Shown: piece after piece, positions 24,257 to 33,722 of the stretch | Layout: each line of letters starts with the position of its first letter | Numbering within the stretch: position 1 is the stretch's first letter | Source of the DNA: DATJBF01 sp035515475 | GTDB taxonomy: Bacteria > Verrucomicrobiota > Verrucomicrobiia > Palsa-1439 | Direction of reading: 5' to 3' | Length of the DNA: 38,069 nt | Assembly (NCBI GenBank): GCA_035515475.1 | Contig: DATJBF010000094.1 | Span: 1 to 38,069 of the forward strand | The notes under the pieces: model-generated | Seen by the model: the letters and a program-made list of their open reading frames with translations, nothing else | What the model was told of the DNA's origin: nothing | Databases searched by the model: none | Translations under genes and position numbers: made by a program

Positions 24257-25357
24257 CTACGGATGGAAGGGCGATTTCTCGTAGGCCCGCATGAGGCGCG
24301 CGAGAATGCGGTCGCGCTGGCCCATGAGGCGTTTCGGCTGGCGCGGTTTGGCTTTGTCGAGCAGGTACGCGGTGAGGAGCGGCAGCGCGAGGGTGCCGTC
24401 GGCGTAGCAGACGACGGCATCGGGCAGATTGCGGGGATCGACCTTGCCCCAGCTCACGGCCTCGGCCGGCGTCGCACCGGAGAGGCCGCCCGTGTCCGGA
24501 CGCGCGTCCGTGACCTGCAGGAAGTAATCGTGGCCGGTCTCCTTGAGGCCGAGCACCTCCTGGATCTGCGGCTCGGTCTGGAGCAAAAAATTCTTCGGGG
24601 AACCGCCGCCGAGGATAAAGACGCTGGAGGTGCGCCCGCTGCGTTTGGCGTCGTAGACGATGCCGGCGGTTTGGTTGACGTCGCGATTCACGTCGAACTG
24701 GAGTTTGTTGCCGGCCAGACTCATGGCGGCGACGTTCATGCCAATGGAGCTGTCGCCCGGGCTGCTGGTGAAACACGGCACGCCGTAGCGGTAGGCGATG
24801 GAGATGAGCGAGGCGTCGCGGAGTCCGAGTTGGCGCTCGCGCTCGTGAACGTATTTGCCGAGCAGGTAGTGCAACTCGTCGGTGCCCATCGACCGCTGGA
24901 ACTCGGCGCCGCGGATGACCCGGCGGATGAAGGCGTCAGTGTCGAGCAGGACCCGGTAGTCGAAGAGGATGTCGTAGATGCGGATGATACGGCGCTGGCG
25001 CAACTCGACATCGTTGAGGAACGGCGACCCGCGATAGAGTTTCATGTCGAGGCCGTAGTGAATATCGTGATAGAGGTTGGCGCCCGTGGTGACGATCCAG
25101 TCGATGAAGCCCGCTTTGATGAGCGGAATCAGGCAGGACCGGCCGAGGCCCGCGGGCACGAGCGCCCCGGTGATACTGAGGCCGACCAATCCGCCGCGGG
25201 GCAGCATCTTCCGGACAAACAGCTCGCAGCCCTCGCGAAGGCGCGCGGCGTTGTAGGCCTGAAACGTGTCGGCGACGACTTTCGACGCCGGGGTGGCCTT
25301 GTGCAGGGGGCGAGGGTCGAGACGCGAAAAACGGCGGAACTTGTCGGTGCTTTTCAT
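24257..25357 (-). CDS. deoxyhypusine-synthase-family protein (possible homospermidine synthase)
   Basis: A 366-aa NAD-dependent aminobutyl transferase fold. TGANLYHDIHYGL (91-103) is the DHS signature, and SWGKVDP holds the probable imine-forming lysine K305. LISIAYRYGVPCFTSSPGDSSIG and VFILGGGSPKNFLLQT match NAD/spermidine-binding regions. Bacteria lack eIF5A, so the classical substrate is absent; bacterial DHS-like enzymes have been linked to homospermidine formation, which is a better guess here. The gene is divergent from mqnD (94-nt gap) and 32 nt upstream of metF on the same strand. Confidence 0.9.
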   Translation of the reverse strand: MKSTDKFRRFSRLDPRPLHKATPASKVVADTFQAYNAARLREGCELFVRKMLPRGGLVGLSITGALVPAGLGRSCLIPLIKAGFIDWIVTTGANLYHDIHYGLDMKLYRGSPFLNDVELRQRRIIRIYDILFDYRVLLDTDAFIRRVIRGAEFQRSMGTDELHYLLGKYVHERERQLGLRDASLISIAYRYGVPCFTSSPGDSSIGMNVAAMSLAGNKLQFDVNRDVNQTAGIVYDAKRSGRTSSVFILGGGSPKNFLLQTEPQIQEVLGLKETGHDYFLQVTDARPDTGGLSGATPAEAVSWGKVDPRNLPDAVVCYADGTLALPLLTAYLLDKAKPRQPKRLMGQRDRILARLMRAYEKSPFHP

Positions 25358-25451
25358 GCGGTCGAAGTTTTTCTTCGTGCAAACGACTGAGCGAGACCCT
25401 AGAATTAACCCCGGTGATTTGCTTTGGCAACCTATTTAGGAGACCTGTCCC

Positions 25452-26288
25452 ATGGACCCACGAGAGATTCGCATCGGCCACAGTTCCGATCCCGATGACG
25501 CCTTCATGTTTTACGCGCTGACGCAGGGCAGGTTGGATACGGCCGGGTTGACGTTTAGGCACGTCATCAAGGATATCGAGAGCTTGAACCATCTGGCGGT
25601 GGAGGGCGAGTTGGAAGTCACCGCGCTGAGCGTCCATGCGTACGGTTATGTGATGGACAAGTATGCTTTGGTGCCGAGCGGTGGAAGCTTCGGGGACAAA
25701 TGCGGGCCGATCGTCGTGGCGCGCAAACCGATGGAGGTGGGCGAACTGGCCGACGTCCGCATCGCGGTGCCGGGCACGATGACGAGCGCGTATTTGCTGT
25801 TGAAGCTGCTGTTGATGTATTTCAAGTTCGAAGTTGTGCCGTTCGACGCGATCATGGACACGGTGAGCCGCGGCGAGGTGGACGCGGGCCTGCTCATTCA
25901 TGAAGGGCAGATTACCTACGACCGGGCGGGACTTTACAAGGTTGTCGATCTCGGGGAATGGTGGCATGCGGACACCAGCTTGCCGGTGCCGCTGGGAGTG
26001 AACGCGGTGCGCAAGGATTTGGGGAAACAACTGATGCGAAAGGTTTCGGAATTGCTCACGGCCAGCGTGCAGTACGCACTCGGCCATCGCGACGAAGCGG
26101 TGGCGTATGCCAGGCAGTTCGGCCGCGGCATGGACACTGCTATGACTGACCGGTTTGTGAGAATGTACGTGAATCCACTCACTCTCAACATGGGGCCCGG
26201 CGGACGCGAAGCCATCGCGCGCCTGCTTACCCGCGCCTACCACGCGGCGTTGCTTCCCCGTCCCGCAAATCTGGAATTTGTGGAGTGA
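25452..26288 (+). CDS. mqnD: 1,4-dihydroxy-6-naphthoate synthase (futalosine pathway of menaquinone)
   Basis: A 278-aa periplasmic-binding-protein-like enzyme. GHSSDPDDAFMFYALTQG (9-26) is the MqnD N-terminal motif, and GLLIHEGQITYDRAGL and DLGEWWHADTSLPVPLG follow in the usual order. It converts cyclic dehypoxanthine-futalosine to 1,4-dihydroxy-6-naphthoate. AGGAGA precedes the ATG by 9 nt. No other mqn gene is in the window. It shows that this organism makes menaquinone through futalosine and not through the Men route. Confidence 0.94.
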   Translation: MDPREIRIGHSSDPDDAFMFYALTQGRLDTAGLTFRHVIKDIESLNHLAVEGELEVTALSVHAYGYVMDKYALVPSGGSFGDKCGPIVVARKPMEVGELADVRIAVPGTMTSAYLLLKLLLMYFKFEVVPFDAIMDTVSRGEVDAGLLIHEGQITYDRAGLYKVVDLGEWWHADTSLPVPLGVNAVRKDLGKQLMRKVSELLTASVQYALGHRDEAVAYARQFGRGMDTAMTDRFVRMYVNPLTLNMGPGGREAIARLLTRAYHAALLPRPANLEFVE

Positions 26289-26321
26289 CGCGGACTGGGA
26301 GGGTGGCAAGAGCCGACCTGC

Positions 26322-27551
26322 GTGAAACGAAGCCCGCGAGTTCCCTTCCGGTCACAAGTGCTCTGGTTGTTCCTGTTGGCAGCCCGCACGACCTTTGCCG
26401 GATGGAACTTCACCCCTCCGGCCGACCCGAACCGAAACTGGGAGGTGACCGTCAAAGGCGGGACGACATACGACGACAACTTTGACGCCACGGAGAAGAA
26501 TCGGCAGTCGGGTTTCAAAGTCGGCGGCGGCATCACGCTGCGCGCGAGCGTCCCGCTCGAACGATTTCTGATGGGGATGCAGTATGAGTACGACGTCGAT
26601 TACCCGCGGGATATCAAGCTGGGCGGAGTCGACGAGACTCACAACGTGAACGCGGCGGTCGAGTACTCATTTAACCCGCGGTTGGCGCTCAGCCTCAGCG
26701 AGAACTACGTCGACAGCCTTCAGCCCCAACTCGTGCTGGGGCCCGCGAACGCGCCGGTCACAATTGTGCAAGCTGGTACCTACGTTTACAACAACGTGGG
26801 AGGCAACCTGAGCTTCAGCGTGACACGGCGCTGGACCCTGTCGGTTAGCGGTAGTTGGGATATCTGGAGGTACCAAGTATCGTCCATCGCGAGCAACAAC
26901 GATCACCAAGATTATTCGATGACGGTCTCCGCACTATATTCGTTGGACCCCCGCACGACCGTCGGGTTGAACTACCAATACGGCGACACGACCTACGTCT
27001 TTCCGGGCCCCCGCAACGGTCTGAATGCAACCTCGGACACGGGATACCTGTCACTGGTACGAAGATTCAATCCACAACTGTCCGCATCGATAAACGGTGG
27101 CTATACGATCCGGAAGTCACAGGATGGGACGGTGAGCACCTCTCCCTCGGCGTATGGATCGCTCGTTTACAACTATGGCCCGGAGAACACGCTCGCGCTC
27201 ACCGTCGCCGAATCGCTGAGTGAAGCCACCTTGCAAGGTACGCGGCAGTACAGCGCCCAGCAAAACACCAGCTTTTCCCTGCAGGCCGAGCACCGGCTGA
27301 CGGCCAGGCTGCGCGCCTCGGCGGATCTGACGTATACGTACAGCACGTTCACCGCCCCGCTCTTGCCGGGGCTGACCGTCAAGCCAAGCGAGCAGGCCCT
27401 GACCGGTCACCTCGGGCTCAACTACGCCTTCAGAGACTGGTTGTCAGCCGTTATGGATTATTACTATAGCAAACTCGGTTCGTCCGATCCGATCTTGATC
27501 CAGCCGTATGATCGCAATCGAATCTCCTTGGGAATGACCGTGACCTACTAG
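26322..27551 (+). CDS. outer-membrane beta-barrel protein of an exopolysaccharide locus
   Basis: A 409-aa exported protein. A signal peptide (1-26, ending TTFA/G) is followed by alternating aromatic/polar strands with repeated Y-x-Y, and the C-terminal residue is an aromatic Y (SLGMTVTY), typical of BAM substrates. It resembles the EpsL/exosortase-associated outer-membrane barrels found with PEP-CTERM polymer loci. The start is GTG at 26322, 33 nt after mqnD; co-transcription is possible but the function fits better with the Wzz/BY-kinase and Wza-type genes that follow. The number of strands was not predicted. Confidence 0.8.
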   Translation: MKRSPRVPFRSQVLWLFLLAARTTFAGWNFTPPADPNRNWEVTVKGGTTYDDNFDATEKNRQSGFKVGGGITLRASVPLERFLMGMQYEYDVDYPRDIKLGGVDETHNVNAAVEYSFNPRLALSLSENYVDSLQPQLVLGPANAPVTIVQAGTYVYNNVGGNLSFSVTRRWTLSVSGSWDIWRYQVSSIASNNDHQDYSMTVSALYSLDPRTTVGLNYQYGDTTYVFPGPRNGLNATSDTGYLSLVRRFNPQLSASINGGYTIRKSQDGTVSTSPSAYGSLVYNYGPENTLALTVAESLSEATLQGTRQYSAQQNTSFSLQAEHRLTARLRASADLTYTYSTFTAPLLPGLTVKPSEQALTGHLGLNYAFRDWLSAVMDYYYSKLGSSDPILIQPYDRNRISLGMTVTY

Positions 27552-27718
27552 GGGGTCGACAGGAAGCTCGTTGGTCAGGAAGGGCGTTGGCGGATGGGCG
27601 TGAATGCCGGGCGAATTTTGTCGACGGTCGGCTGGCAGAGGCCCCCGAACCCCGAGGAGTTTTTGCTTGCGCCCCCCGGCAACATGGTGTCTAGTACCGG
27701 TCTCCGAATCAATAAAGC

Positions 27719-29872
27719 ATGGAGCAGATCGCACCGACAGCAGGGCAGGAATCACGGCTGCACTTCTTGGACTACTGGCGGGTAATCAAAACCCGCAAAG
27801 TCATCGTCTTCCTAGTGTTTCTGCTGGTTGTCCTGACGGTTTTTACCATCACACTTTTCCAGCCCAAGGTCTACATGGCTTCCGCCCGCATCAAGGTCGA
27901 GCCCGAGAGACCAAATGTCGCCGTCTTCACCGCAACGGAATTACCCTCTTACGACCCGTACTTCCTACAAACACAATTTGAGATCATCCAATCCCAGAAA
28001 ATCCTTTACCCCGTAATTCAGCGACTGGGCCTGCAACAACCCGAACCCGGCGTCAATCTGCCGATGGAGGTGGCGCTCAAGCAGTTGAAATCGGAACTCT
28101 CCGTGCGGCGGTACCGTGACACGTCACTCATCGAGATCGGCGTGTACGGGCCGAGCGGTCGCCAGGCGGCCGACATTGCCAATACCATCGCCGAGGTCTT
28201 TGAGCGCGATCGGTTGGAAGTCAAGCGTGAGCAAACTCAGAAAGGCCTGGACAAACTCCGGGATGAAGCCGCCGAACAGGAAGAACGGGTGCGCAAAGCG
28301 CAGGAAAAGGTCGAACAACTCCGTAGGGATTTGGGCGTGCCGGTTTTTACCAGTGGCGGCGGCGGCAACGTCAAACTGAATGATATGACGATGCAGCAAC
28401 TCGAACAGCAACTGACGGCGGCGCGGGTGGAGGCCGTGAGCCGCGAGACCCGGCTGAATGAGGTCAAGAAGTTGGGTATACGCCAGCTGCGGAGTACCAT
28501 GTCCATGTTAATTACGGACAGCATTATCCAGAGCCTGTTGCAGAATCTTACCGATATTGAAACGCGCCTGGAGACGATGAAGGAGGACTACGGGCCGGAG
28601 AACCCGGCCGTGCTGGCGACGCTGGCGACCCGCGACAAACTGCAGCAGCAACTTGATGAACGCCTCCGGGGCATCATCCGCGGATTCGAAGTCGACTATC
28701 AGATGGCGAAGGCGCGCGTCGACGAATTGCAGAAGCAGTTGGACGACGCGAAGAATGCGAACCTGGTGTTGGAAAGCGAGAAGTATCGGCCGTTCGTCAA
28801 CGCGCAGCGTGAGGAAGAGCTTCAGACCCGATTGTATGAAGCGGTCAAGGTGCGGATCCAGCAAGCGTCAATCGAAATGGAGGTCCCCCGGAGTCCCGTG
28901 GAGGTTCTTGACCGCGCCGAGGCGCCTCCGCCGCAGGCTTATGTCCGCCCCAACATGTGGTTGAACGTTACCATGGGCGCGGTCGTGGGATTGACGCTGG
29001 GCATCGCCCTCGCATTCTTCATCGAGTTTCTGGATACGAGCATCAAGAAGATCGACGATGTCGAGAGGTATCTGGGTCTGCCTGTGCTCGGCGTGGTCGG
29101 CCAGCAAGCGGGTTTGCTCAACAGCGGCGACGTGTCCGTCGCCCATCTCGAAGCCTATCGCATGTTGCGCACCAACATCGAGTTTGCCAAGCCGGACGGC
29201 ACGGCGACCTCGTTGTGCGTGCTCAGTTCGGGAGCGGGCGAAGGCAAATCCTTTACAATCGCCAACCTGGCCTACGTGTACGCGCAGCACGGAACGCGAG
29301 TGTTGGTTGTGGACAGCGACCTGCGGCGACCCGGTATCCACCGATATTTGGGGGGAGTCAACGACCGCGGGTTGGTTCAGTACCTAACGGCCACCAAGAC
29401 GATTCCGGAAATCATCCAGGCCACGAAGACGCCCGACCTCTCGATGATCGCGGCCGGCAGTGAGTACACGGCGAAGGAGGCGCTGCCGTTGTTGACCTCG
29501 CGGCGGATGACGGAGTTGGTCGAGCAAGTCGGCCAGCAGTTCGACGTTGTGCTGTATGATACGCCGCCAGTCCTCGGGGTGAGCGACGCGGCAATCATCG
29601 CCCGCGAGGTCGGGCGAGCGCTGTTGGTCATTCAACATCGCCGGTATCCACGCAACATGGCACGGCGCGCGGTGCAGGTCATCCAGAACGCCGGCGGCAA
29701 ACTACTCGGCGTTGTCGTCAACAGCGTGCAAGTCGGCCAGGACGAAACTTATTACTACTATCATGATCAGTCCGAACCCTATCAACGCCCGCCACCGGCC
29801 CGCAAGACGCGACCCGTCGCCGCGGCGAAGCCCGCATCCAGCGATGAGATTGGTCTGTCGGGCAAATATTGA
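27719..29872 (+). CDS. polysaccharide co-polymerase and BY-kinase (Wzz/CapB-type)
   Basis: A 717-aa inner-membrane protein. Wzz domain: first helix about 28-49, a large coiled-coil periplasmic region (about 155-400, rich in EQEERVRKAQEKVEQLR-type heptads), second helix about 413-436. The C-terminal bacterial tyrosine kinase has Walker A GAGEGKS (505-511, K510), Walker A' VVDSDLRRP (530-538) and Walker B VVLYDTPP (610-617). A Y-rich autophosphorylation tail contains YYYY (678-681) and Y688. It controls chain length and export of a surface polysaccharide. 63 nt follow before the Wza-type lipoprotein gene. Confidence 0.94.
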   Translation: MEQIAPTAGQESRLHFLDYWRVIKTRKVIVFLVFLLVVLTVFTITLFQPKVYMASARIKVEPERPNVAVFTATELPSYDPYFLQTQFEIIQSQKILYPVIQRLGLQQPEPGVNLPMEVALKQLKSELSVRRYRDTSLIEIGVYGPSGRQAADIANTIAEVFERDRLEVKREQTQKGLDKLRDEAAEQEERVRKAQEKVEQLRRDLGVPVFTSGGGGNVKLNDMTMQQLEQQLTAARVEAVSRETRLNEVKKLGIRQLRSTMSMLITDSIIQSLLQNLTDIETRLETMKEDYGPENPAVLATLATRDKLQQQLDERLRGIIRGFEVDYQMAKARVDELQKQLDDAKNANLVLESEKYRPFVNAQREEELQTRLYEAVKVRIQQASIEMEVPRSPVEVLDRAEAPPPQAYVRPNMWLNVTMGAVVGLTLGIALAFFIEFLDTSIKKIDDVERYLGLPVLGVVGQQAGLLNSGDVSVAHLEAYRMLRTNIEFAKPDGTATSLCVLSSGAGEGKSFTIANLAYVYAQHGTRVLVVDSDLRRPGIHRYLGGVNDRGLVQYLTATKTIPEIIQATKTPDLSMIAAGSEYTAKEALPLLTSRRMTELVEQVGQQFDVVLYDTPPVLGVSDAAIIAREVGRALLVIQHRRYPRNMARRAVQVIQNAGGKLLGVVVNSVQVGQDETYYYYHDQSEPYQRPPPARKTRPVAAAKPASSDEIGLSGKY

Positions 29873-29935
29873 ACGCGTTCCGCCTTGCCGGTGACCGTGC
29901 CAGGATCATCCACAGGATCTGGTGAAGCCGAGTAT

Positions 29936-30577
29936 ATGAACCCGCGTTCCGCCACGAGCCGGCGGCCCCGGCTCGCCGTGTTGTTGCTGGCCGTTCTGGG
30001 AACCGTCGTGCTGCTGGGCTGTAGTTCCCTCGACTCGTTGTTTGGCACGCCGCCGCGCCCGAAACCCAAGCCGGTCGGGGCCGCCGAGGAGGCCACGGGG
30101 CGATTGCGGTCGGGCGATCAGATCCAGGTCCGCCTCGACTTTAGCGAGCAGCCGGGGGCAACGGTCCAAACTTTGGACCTGAATATCGATGAGGACGGCG
30201 AAATCTCGTTGCCTCTGGTCGGCCACGTCAAAGCCGCCGATCTTACGCCCAGTGAGTTGGCGGAACGGATCCAGGCCAATTACGTACCACGCTATTACGT
30301 GCGCTGCACGGCTACCGTGCTGGTCGCCCAGCGATTCTTCTACATTGGCGGGGAGATCCGCAATCCAGGCCGCTTCCCGTGGAGCGAGGATACGACTCTG
30401 ATGAAAGCCATCAGCACCGCCAGCGGGTTCACGGATTACGCGAACCGTCGTCGAGTGGAACTGGTCCACGGCGCGGAGCGACACGTGTACAACTGCGACG
30501 ACATCCAGCGCAACCCCGCCAAGGATCCACTGGTTCGGCCCGGCGACACGATCACCGTTACCCGCAGCATTTTCTGA
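29936..30577 (+). CDS. polysaccharide export lipoprotein, Wza-type
   Basis: 213 aa. A signal peptide with lipobox LLGC (C29) is followed by a proline-rich linker (TPPRPKPKP) and the polysaccharide export (PES) domain: LRSGDQIQVRLDFSEQPG, DEDGEISLPLVGHVKAADLT and YYVRCTATVLVAQRFFYIGG. A SLBB-like part follows, IRNPGRFPWSEDTTLMKAIS. Wza-type proteins form the outer-membrane polysaccharide channel with the Wzz/BY-kinase. It is shorter than E. coli Wza and lacks the last SLBB repeat and C-terminal helix, so it may form a periplasmic ring with the barrel at 26322. The ATG at 29936 was chosen because it places the lipobox correctly. Confidence 0.92.
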   Translation: MNPRSATSRRPRLAVLLLAVLGTVVLLGCSSLDSLFGTPPRPKPKPVGAAEEATGRLRSGDQIQVRLDFSEQPGATVQTLDLNIDEDGEISLPLVGHVKAADLTPSELAERIQANYVPRYYVRCTATVLVAQRFFYIGGEIRNPGRFPWSEDTTLMKAISTASGFTDYANRRRVELVHGAERHVYNCDDIQRNPAKDPLVRPGDTITVTRSIF

Positions 30578-30588
30578 TTCGATCCGCT

Positions 30589-30617
30589 TTGGTTTCGGGC
30601 GTGTGCGCTGCTACAAT
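30589..30617 (+). promoter_or_regulatory. putative promoter of glcD, leaderless
   Basis: TTGGTT (30589-30594), 17 nt, TACAAT (30612-30617), then 8 nt to the ATG at 30626. There is no Shine-Dalgarno sequence in the gap. Confidence 0.45.
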
Positions 30618-30625
30618 CCGCCCCG

Positions 30626-32002
30626 ATGCAGGCGTCCACCATTTCCACGCTGTGCGGCATCGTGGGGCGGTCAAACTGCCTGACCTCGTCTGAGGAGCAG
30701 ATCGCCTACGGCTACGACGCGACGGCCATGCTCGCCCGCGCCCCCGACGCCATTCTCTTGGTCAACACCGCGGAGCAAATCTCCGACGTGGTCAAGCTGG
30801 CCAACGCCGAGGGCTTCAAAGTCGTCCCCCGCGGCAGTGGCACGAATCTGAGCGGTGGTACCATTCCCGGCGAGAATTGTGTCGTGCTCGTCACGGTCAA
30901 GCTGGACAAGATTCTGGAAATCGATCCGCGCAATCTCACGGCGCTTGTCGAGCCGGGCGTTCTCACGGCGAAAATCGATGAAGAAGCCGCACAGCATGGC
31001 TTGTTCTATCCGCCCGACCCCGGCTCGATGAAAGTCTCCACCATCGGCGGCAACGTCGCGGAGAACTCGGGCGGCCTGCGCGGACTCAAGTACGGCGTCA
31101 CGCGGGACTACGTCCTCGGCCTCGAAGTGGTCCTGCCGACGGGCGAACTGCTCCGCTGCGGCACGAAATGCGTGAAGGATGTCGCCGGCTATTCCCTCAA
31201 AGACCTGTTCATCGGGAGCGAGGGCACGCTCGGGGTCATCACCCGCGTTCTCCTGAAATTGCTCCCGCGTCCCGCCGCGCGCAAAACGGCGCTCGCCACC
31301 TTCAACGCCATGACCGATGCGGCCGAGACGGTTTCCGCCATCATTGCCGCCAGAATCATCCCCTGCACGCTCGAGTTTCTCGATCGCACAACGATTCGCT
31401 GCGTCGAAGACTACGCCAGAATCGGCCTGCCGCTCGATGCGGAGGCAATGTTGTTGATGGAAACCGACGGGTATCCCGCGGTGGTCGAGGACGAAGCCGC
31501 CCGTATGATCGAGCTGGCGCGACAACACCGCGCTCGGGAAATCCGGGTCGCCAGGGACGCCGAGGAAGCCGAGCGCCTCACCACCGCGCGCCGGTCGGCG
31601 TTCAGCGCGCTGGCCCGCGTCTCGCCGACGACCATCCTCGAAGACGCCACCGTGCCGCGCAGTGAATTGGCGACCATGATCGCCTTCATCCAACAGACGG
31701 CCAGGAAACACGACTTGAAGATCGGAACGTTCGGTCACTTCGGCGACGGCAACCTTCATCCCACGTTCCTGTGTGACGAACGGAACAAGGAGGAGATCGA
31801 GCGCGTCCACTCCGCTTTTCGCGAGATCTTCGAAAAGGCGATCGCCCTGGGCGGCACCATTACCGGCGAACACGGCGTTGGCTTGGCGAAAAAGGAATTT
31901 CTGCCGCTGTTCGCCGGCAAGACCTCGGTGGACGTCATGCGCGTCCTCAAACGCACCCTCGACCCGAATGGCGTCCTCAACCCCGGCAAGATCTTCGACT
32001 GA
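30626..32002 (+). CDS. glcD: FAD-linked glycolate/D-lactate oxidase subunit
   Basis: A 458-aa FAD-binding PCMH-type oxidase. PRGSGTNLSGG (about 68-78), the FAD-binding core VEPGVLTAKI, PPDPGSMKVSTIGGNVAENSGG and GSEGTLGVITRVLLKLLPRP are typical of GlcD. The C-terminus ends with GHFGDGNLHPTF, ITGEHGVGLAKK and LDPNGVLNPGKIF. It oxidises glycolate or D-lactate and passes electrons to the FeS subunit encoded at 33723. GlcE is absent, as in organisms with a GlcD/GlcF-only enzyme. The gene appears to be transcribed as a leaderless mRNA. Confidence 0.94.
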   Translation: MQASTISTLCGIVGRSNCLTSSEEQIAYGYDATAMLARAPDAILLVNTAEQISDVVKLANAEGFKVVPRGSGTNLSGGTIPGENCVVLVTVKLDKILEIDPRNLTALVEPGVLTAKIDEEAAQHGLFYPPDPGSMKVSTIGGNVAENSGGLRGLKYGVTRDYVLGLEVVLPTGELLRCGTKCVKDVAGYSLKDLFIGSEGTLGVITRVLLKLLPRPAARKTALATFNAMTDAAETVSAIIAARIIPCTLEFLDRTTIRCVEDYARIGLPLDAEAMLLMETDGYPAVVEDEAARMIELARQHRAREIRVARDAEEAERLTTARRSAFSALARVSPTTILEDATVPRSELATMIAFIQQTARKHDLKIGTFGHFGDGNLHPTFLCDERNKEEIERVHSAFREIFEKAIALGGTITGEHGVGLAKKEFLPLFAGKTSVDVMRVLKRTLDPNGVLNPGKIFD

Positions 32003-32187
32003 GTTCGGCGCGTTATCGTTTGGGCCACAACCCGTCGTGTTTCCTCCCGGGTGGAAGCGCGAGCCGTTGCGCGTGCCGATTCCGTCACGGGATGCGCACC
32101 GCCGTTGTCCTTGCAATCCCGCCTCGGCTGCGCGATGGTAAACGCAAGTCGCCTTTGGGTTTCAGCCAGTGAGAGGTGAGGTACACC

Positions 32188-33678
32188 ATGAAAGTTTCCG
32201 TCACGCAAAACAGTGAAGTCCCGTTGTTGATCGCCGGGAAATGGAGCGGTCCCGCCGTCGCCACGTATACCGACGTACACAATCCATCGACGGGCGAAAC
32301 GATTGCCCGCACGCCGATGTGCGGTCCCGGCGAGGTTGACGCCGCGGTGCAGGCCGCGCGGCGGGCGTTCCCGTCGTGGGCGAACACGCCCGCGCCGCGT
32401 CGCGCCGAAGTGCTGTTCAAGTACCGGGCGTTGCTCACAGAACACCTCGAGGAATTGACGCGGCTCGTCACGCGCGAAAACGGCAAAACGCTCGACGAAG
32501 CGCGCGGCGACGTGAAGCGCGGACTCGAAGTCGTCGAGTTTTCCTGCGGCATCCCCCACATGCTTCGGGGCGAGGTTGTCCCGCAGATCGCCGAGCAGAT
32601 CGACGCCGTCACGACGCGCGAGCCGATCGGTGTTTGCGCCGGCATCGCGCCGTTCAATTTCCCCGCGATGGTGCCGATGTGGATGTTCCCGCTGGCGATC
32701 GCGTGCGGCAACACGTTCGTGCTCAAACCGAGCGAGAAAGTCCCGCTGACCGCGGTGCGCTTGGCCGAGTTGTTCCTGGAAGCGGGTCTGCCCGAAGGTG
32801 TGCTCAACGTCGTACACGGCGGCCGCGAGGTGGTGGACGCGCTGTGCACGCATCCCGATATTGTTGCCATCAGTTTCATCGGTTCCTCTGCCATCGCACA
32901 GCACGTGTACACGCTCGGCTGCCAGCACGGCAAACGCGTCCAGGCGGGCGGCGGCGCCAAGAACGTGCTTGTCGTCATGCCCGATGCCGATCCCGACCCG
33001 ACGTTGCGCGCCATCATGGGCTCGGCCTACGGCTGCGCCGGCCAGCGGTGCATGGCCGGTTCGTTGTTGGTGGGCGTCGGCGAAGCCGCCGACGGCGTCC
33101 AGCGCCGCGTCGCCGAGGCGATCGACAAACTCAAGGTCGCCAACACGTACGACGATCCGACGGCCCAAATGGGGGCGGTGATCGATGAAGCGGCGCGCCA
33201 GCGCATCCGCGGTTACATCGAGACCGGCGTGGCCGAAGGCGCCACCCTCGTGCGCGACGGCCGGTCGCTCAAGATGGACCGGGGATTCTTCCTCGGGCCG
33301 ACGCTGTTCGACCGCGTCCAGCCCGACATGAAGATCGCGCGCGACGAGATTTTCGGCCCCGTCCTGTCGATGCTGCGTCCGCAGTCGCTCGACGAGGCGA
33401 TCGAATGGGCCAACCGCAGCGGGTACGGCAACGGCGCGACCATTTTCACCAGCAGCGGCAAGTACGCCCGCGATTTTGCGCGTGGCGTCCAGTGCGGCAT
33501 GATCGGCATCAACGTCGGCGTGCCGGCCCCGATGGCGCTATTCTCGTTCTCAGGCTGGAATCGGTCGTTCTACGGCGACCTCCACGTCCAGGGCGTCGAA
33601 GGAATGATGTTCTACACGCGCCAAAAACTCGTGCTGTCGCGCTGGGATCAAGGCTACCAACGCCAGTTCGGTTGGTGA
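32188..33678 (+). CDS. mmsA: CoA-acylating methylmalonate-semialdehyde dehydrogenase-type aldehyde dehydrogenase
   Basis: A 496-aa aldehyde dehydrogenase. The MmsA signature CAGIAPFNFPAMVPMWMFP (about 151-169), VLKPSEKVPLTA, GSSAIAQHVY and the catalytic cysteine region CAGQRCMAGS (C288) are present. It forms propionyl- or acetyl-CoA from methylmalonate or malonate semialdehyde in valine, beta-alanine or inositol breakdown. ATG 32188 is preceded by AGGTGAGG (6-nt spacing); a GTG at 32176 is less likely. It lies between glcD and glcF on the same strand, so it may instead act on an aldehyde of the same catabolic route, such as lactaldehyde. This is inferred. Confidence 0.92.
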   Translation: MKVSVTQNSEVPLLIAGKWSGPAVATYTDVHNPSTGETIARTPMCGPGEVDAAVQAARRAFPSWANTPAPRRAEVLFKYRALLTEHLEELTRLVTRENGKTLDEARGDVKRGLEVVEFSCGIPHMLRGEVVPQIAEQIDAVTTREPIGVCAGIAPFNFPAMVPMWMFPLAIACGNTFVLKPSEKVPLTAVRLAELFLEAGLPEGVLNVVHGGREVVDALCTHPDIVAISFIGSSAIAQHVYTLGCQHGKRVQAGGGAKNVLVVMPDADPDPTLRAIMGSAYGCAGQRCMAGSLLVGVGEAADGVQRRVAEAIDKLKVANTYDDPTAQMGAVIDEAARQRIRGYIETGVAEGATLVRDGRSLKMDRGFFLGPTLFDRVQPDMKIARDEIFGPVLSMLRPQSLDEAIEWANRSGYGNGATIFTSSGKYARDFARGVQCGMIGINVGVPAPMALFSFSGWNRSFYGDLHVQGVEGMMFYTRQKLVLSRWDQGYQRQFGW

Positions 33679-33722
33679 GCCCCGCTTGCGCTTCCCCGCC
33701 GGATGCGGGATTATCGTCGTTC

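Noticed and set aside
24248..25390. Open frame of 380 codons on the plus strand opposite the DHS-like gene
   Set aside because: Antisense shadow; the other strand holds a complete DHS motif set.
30671..32116. Open frame of 481 codons on the minus strand opposite glcD
   Set aside because: Shadow of glcD; no protein-like composition and no ribosome site.
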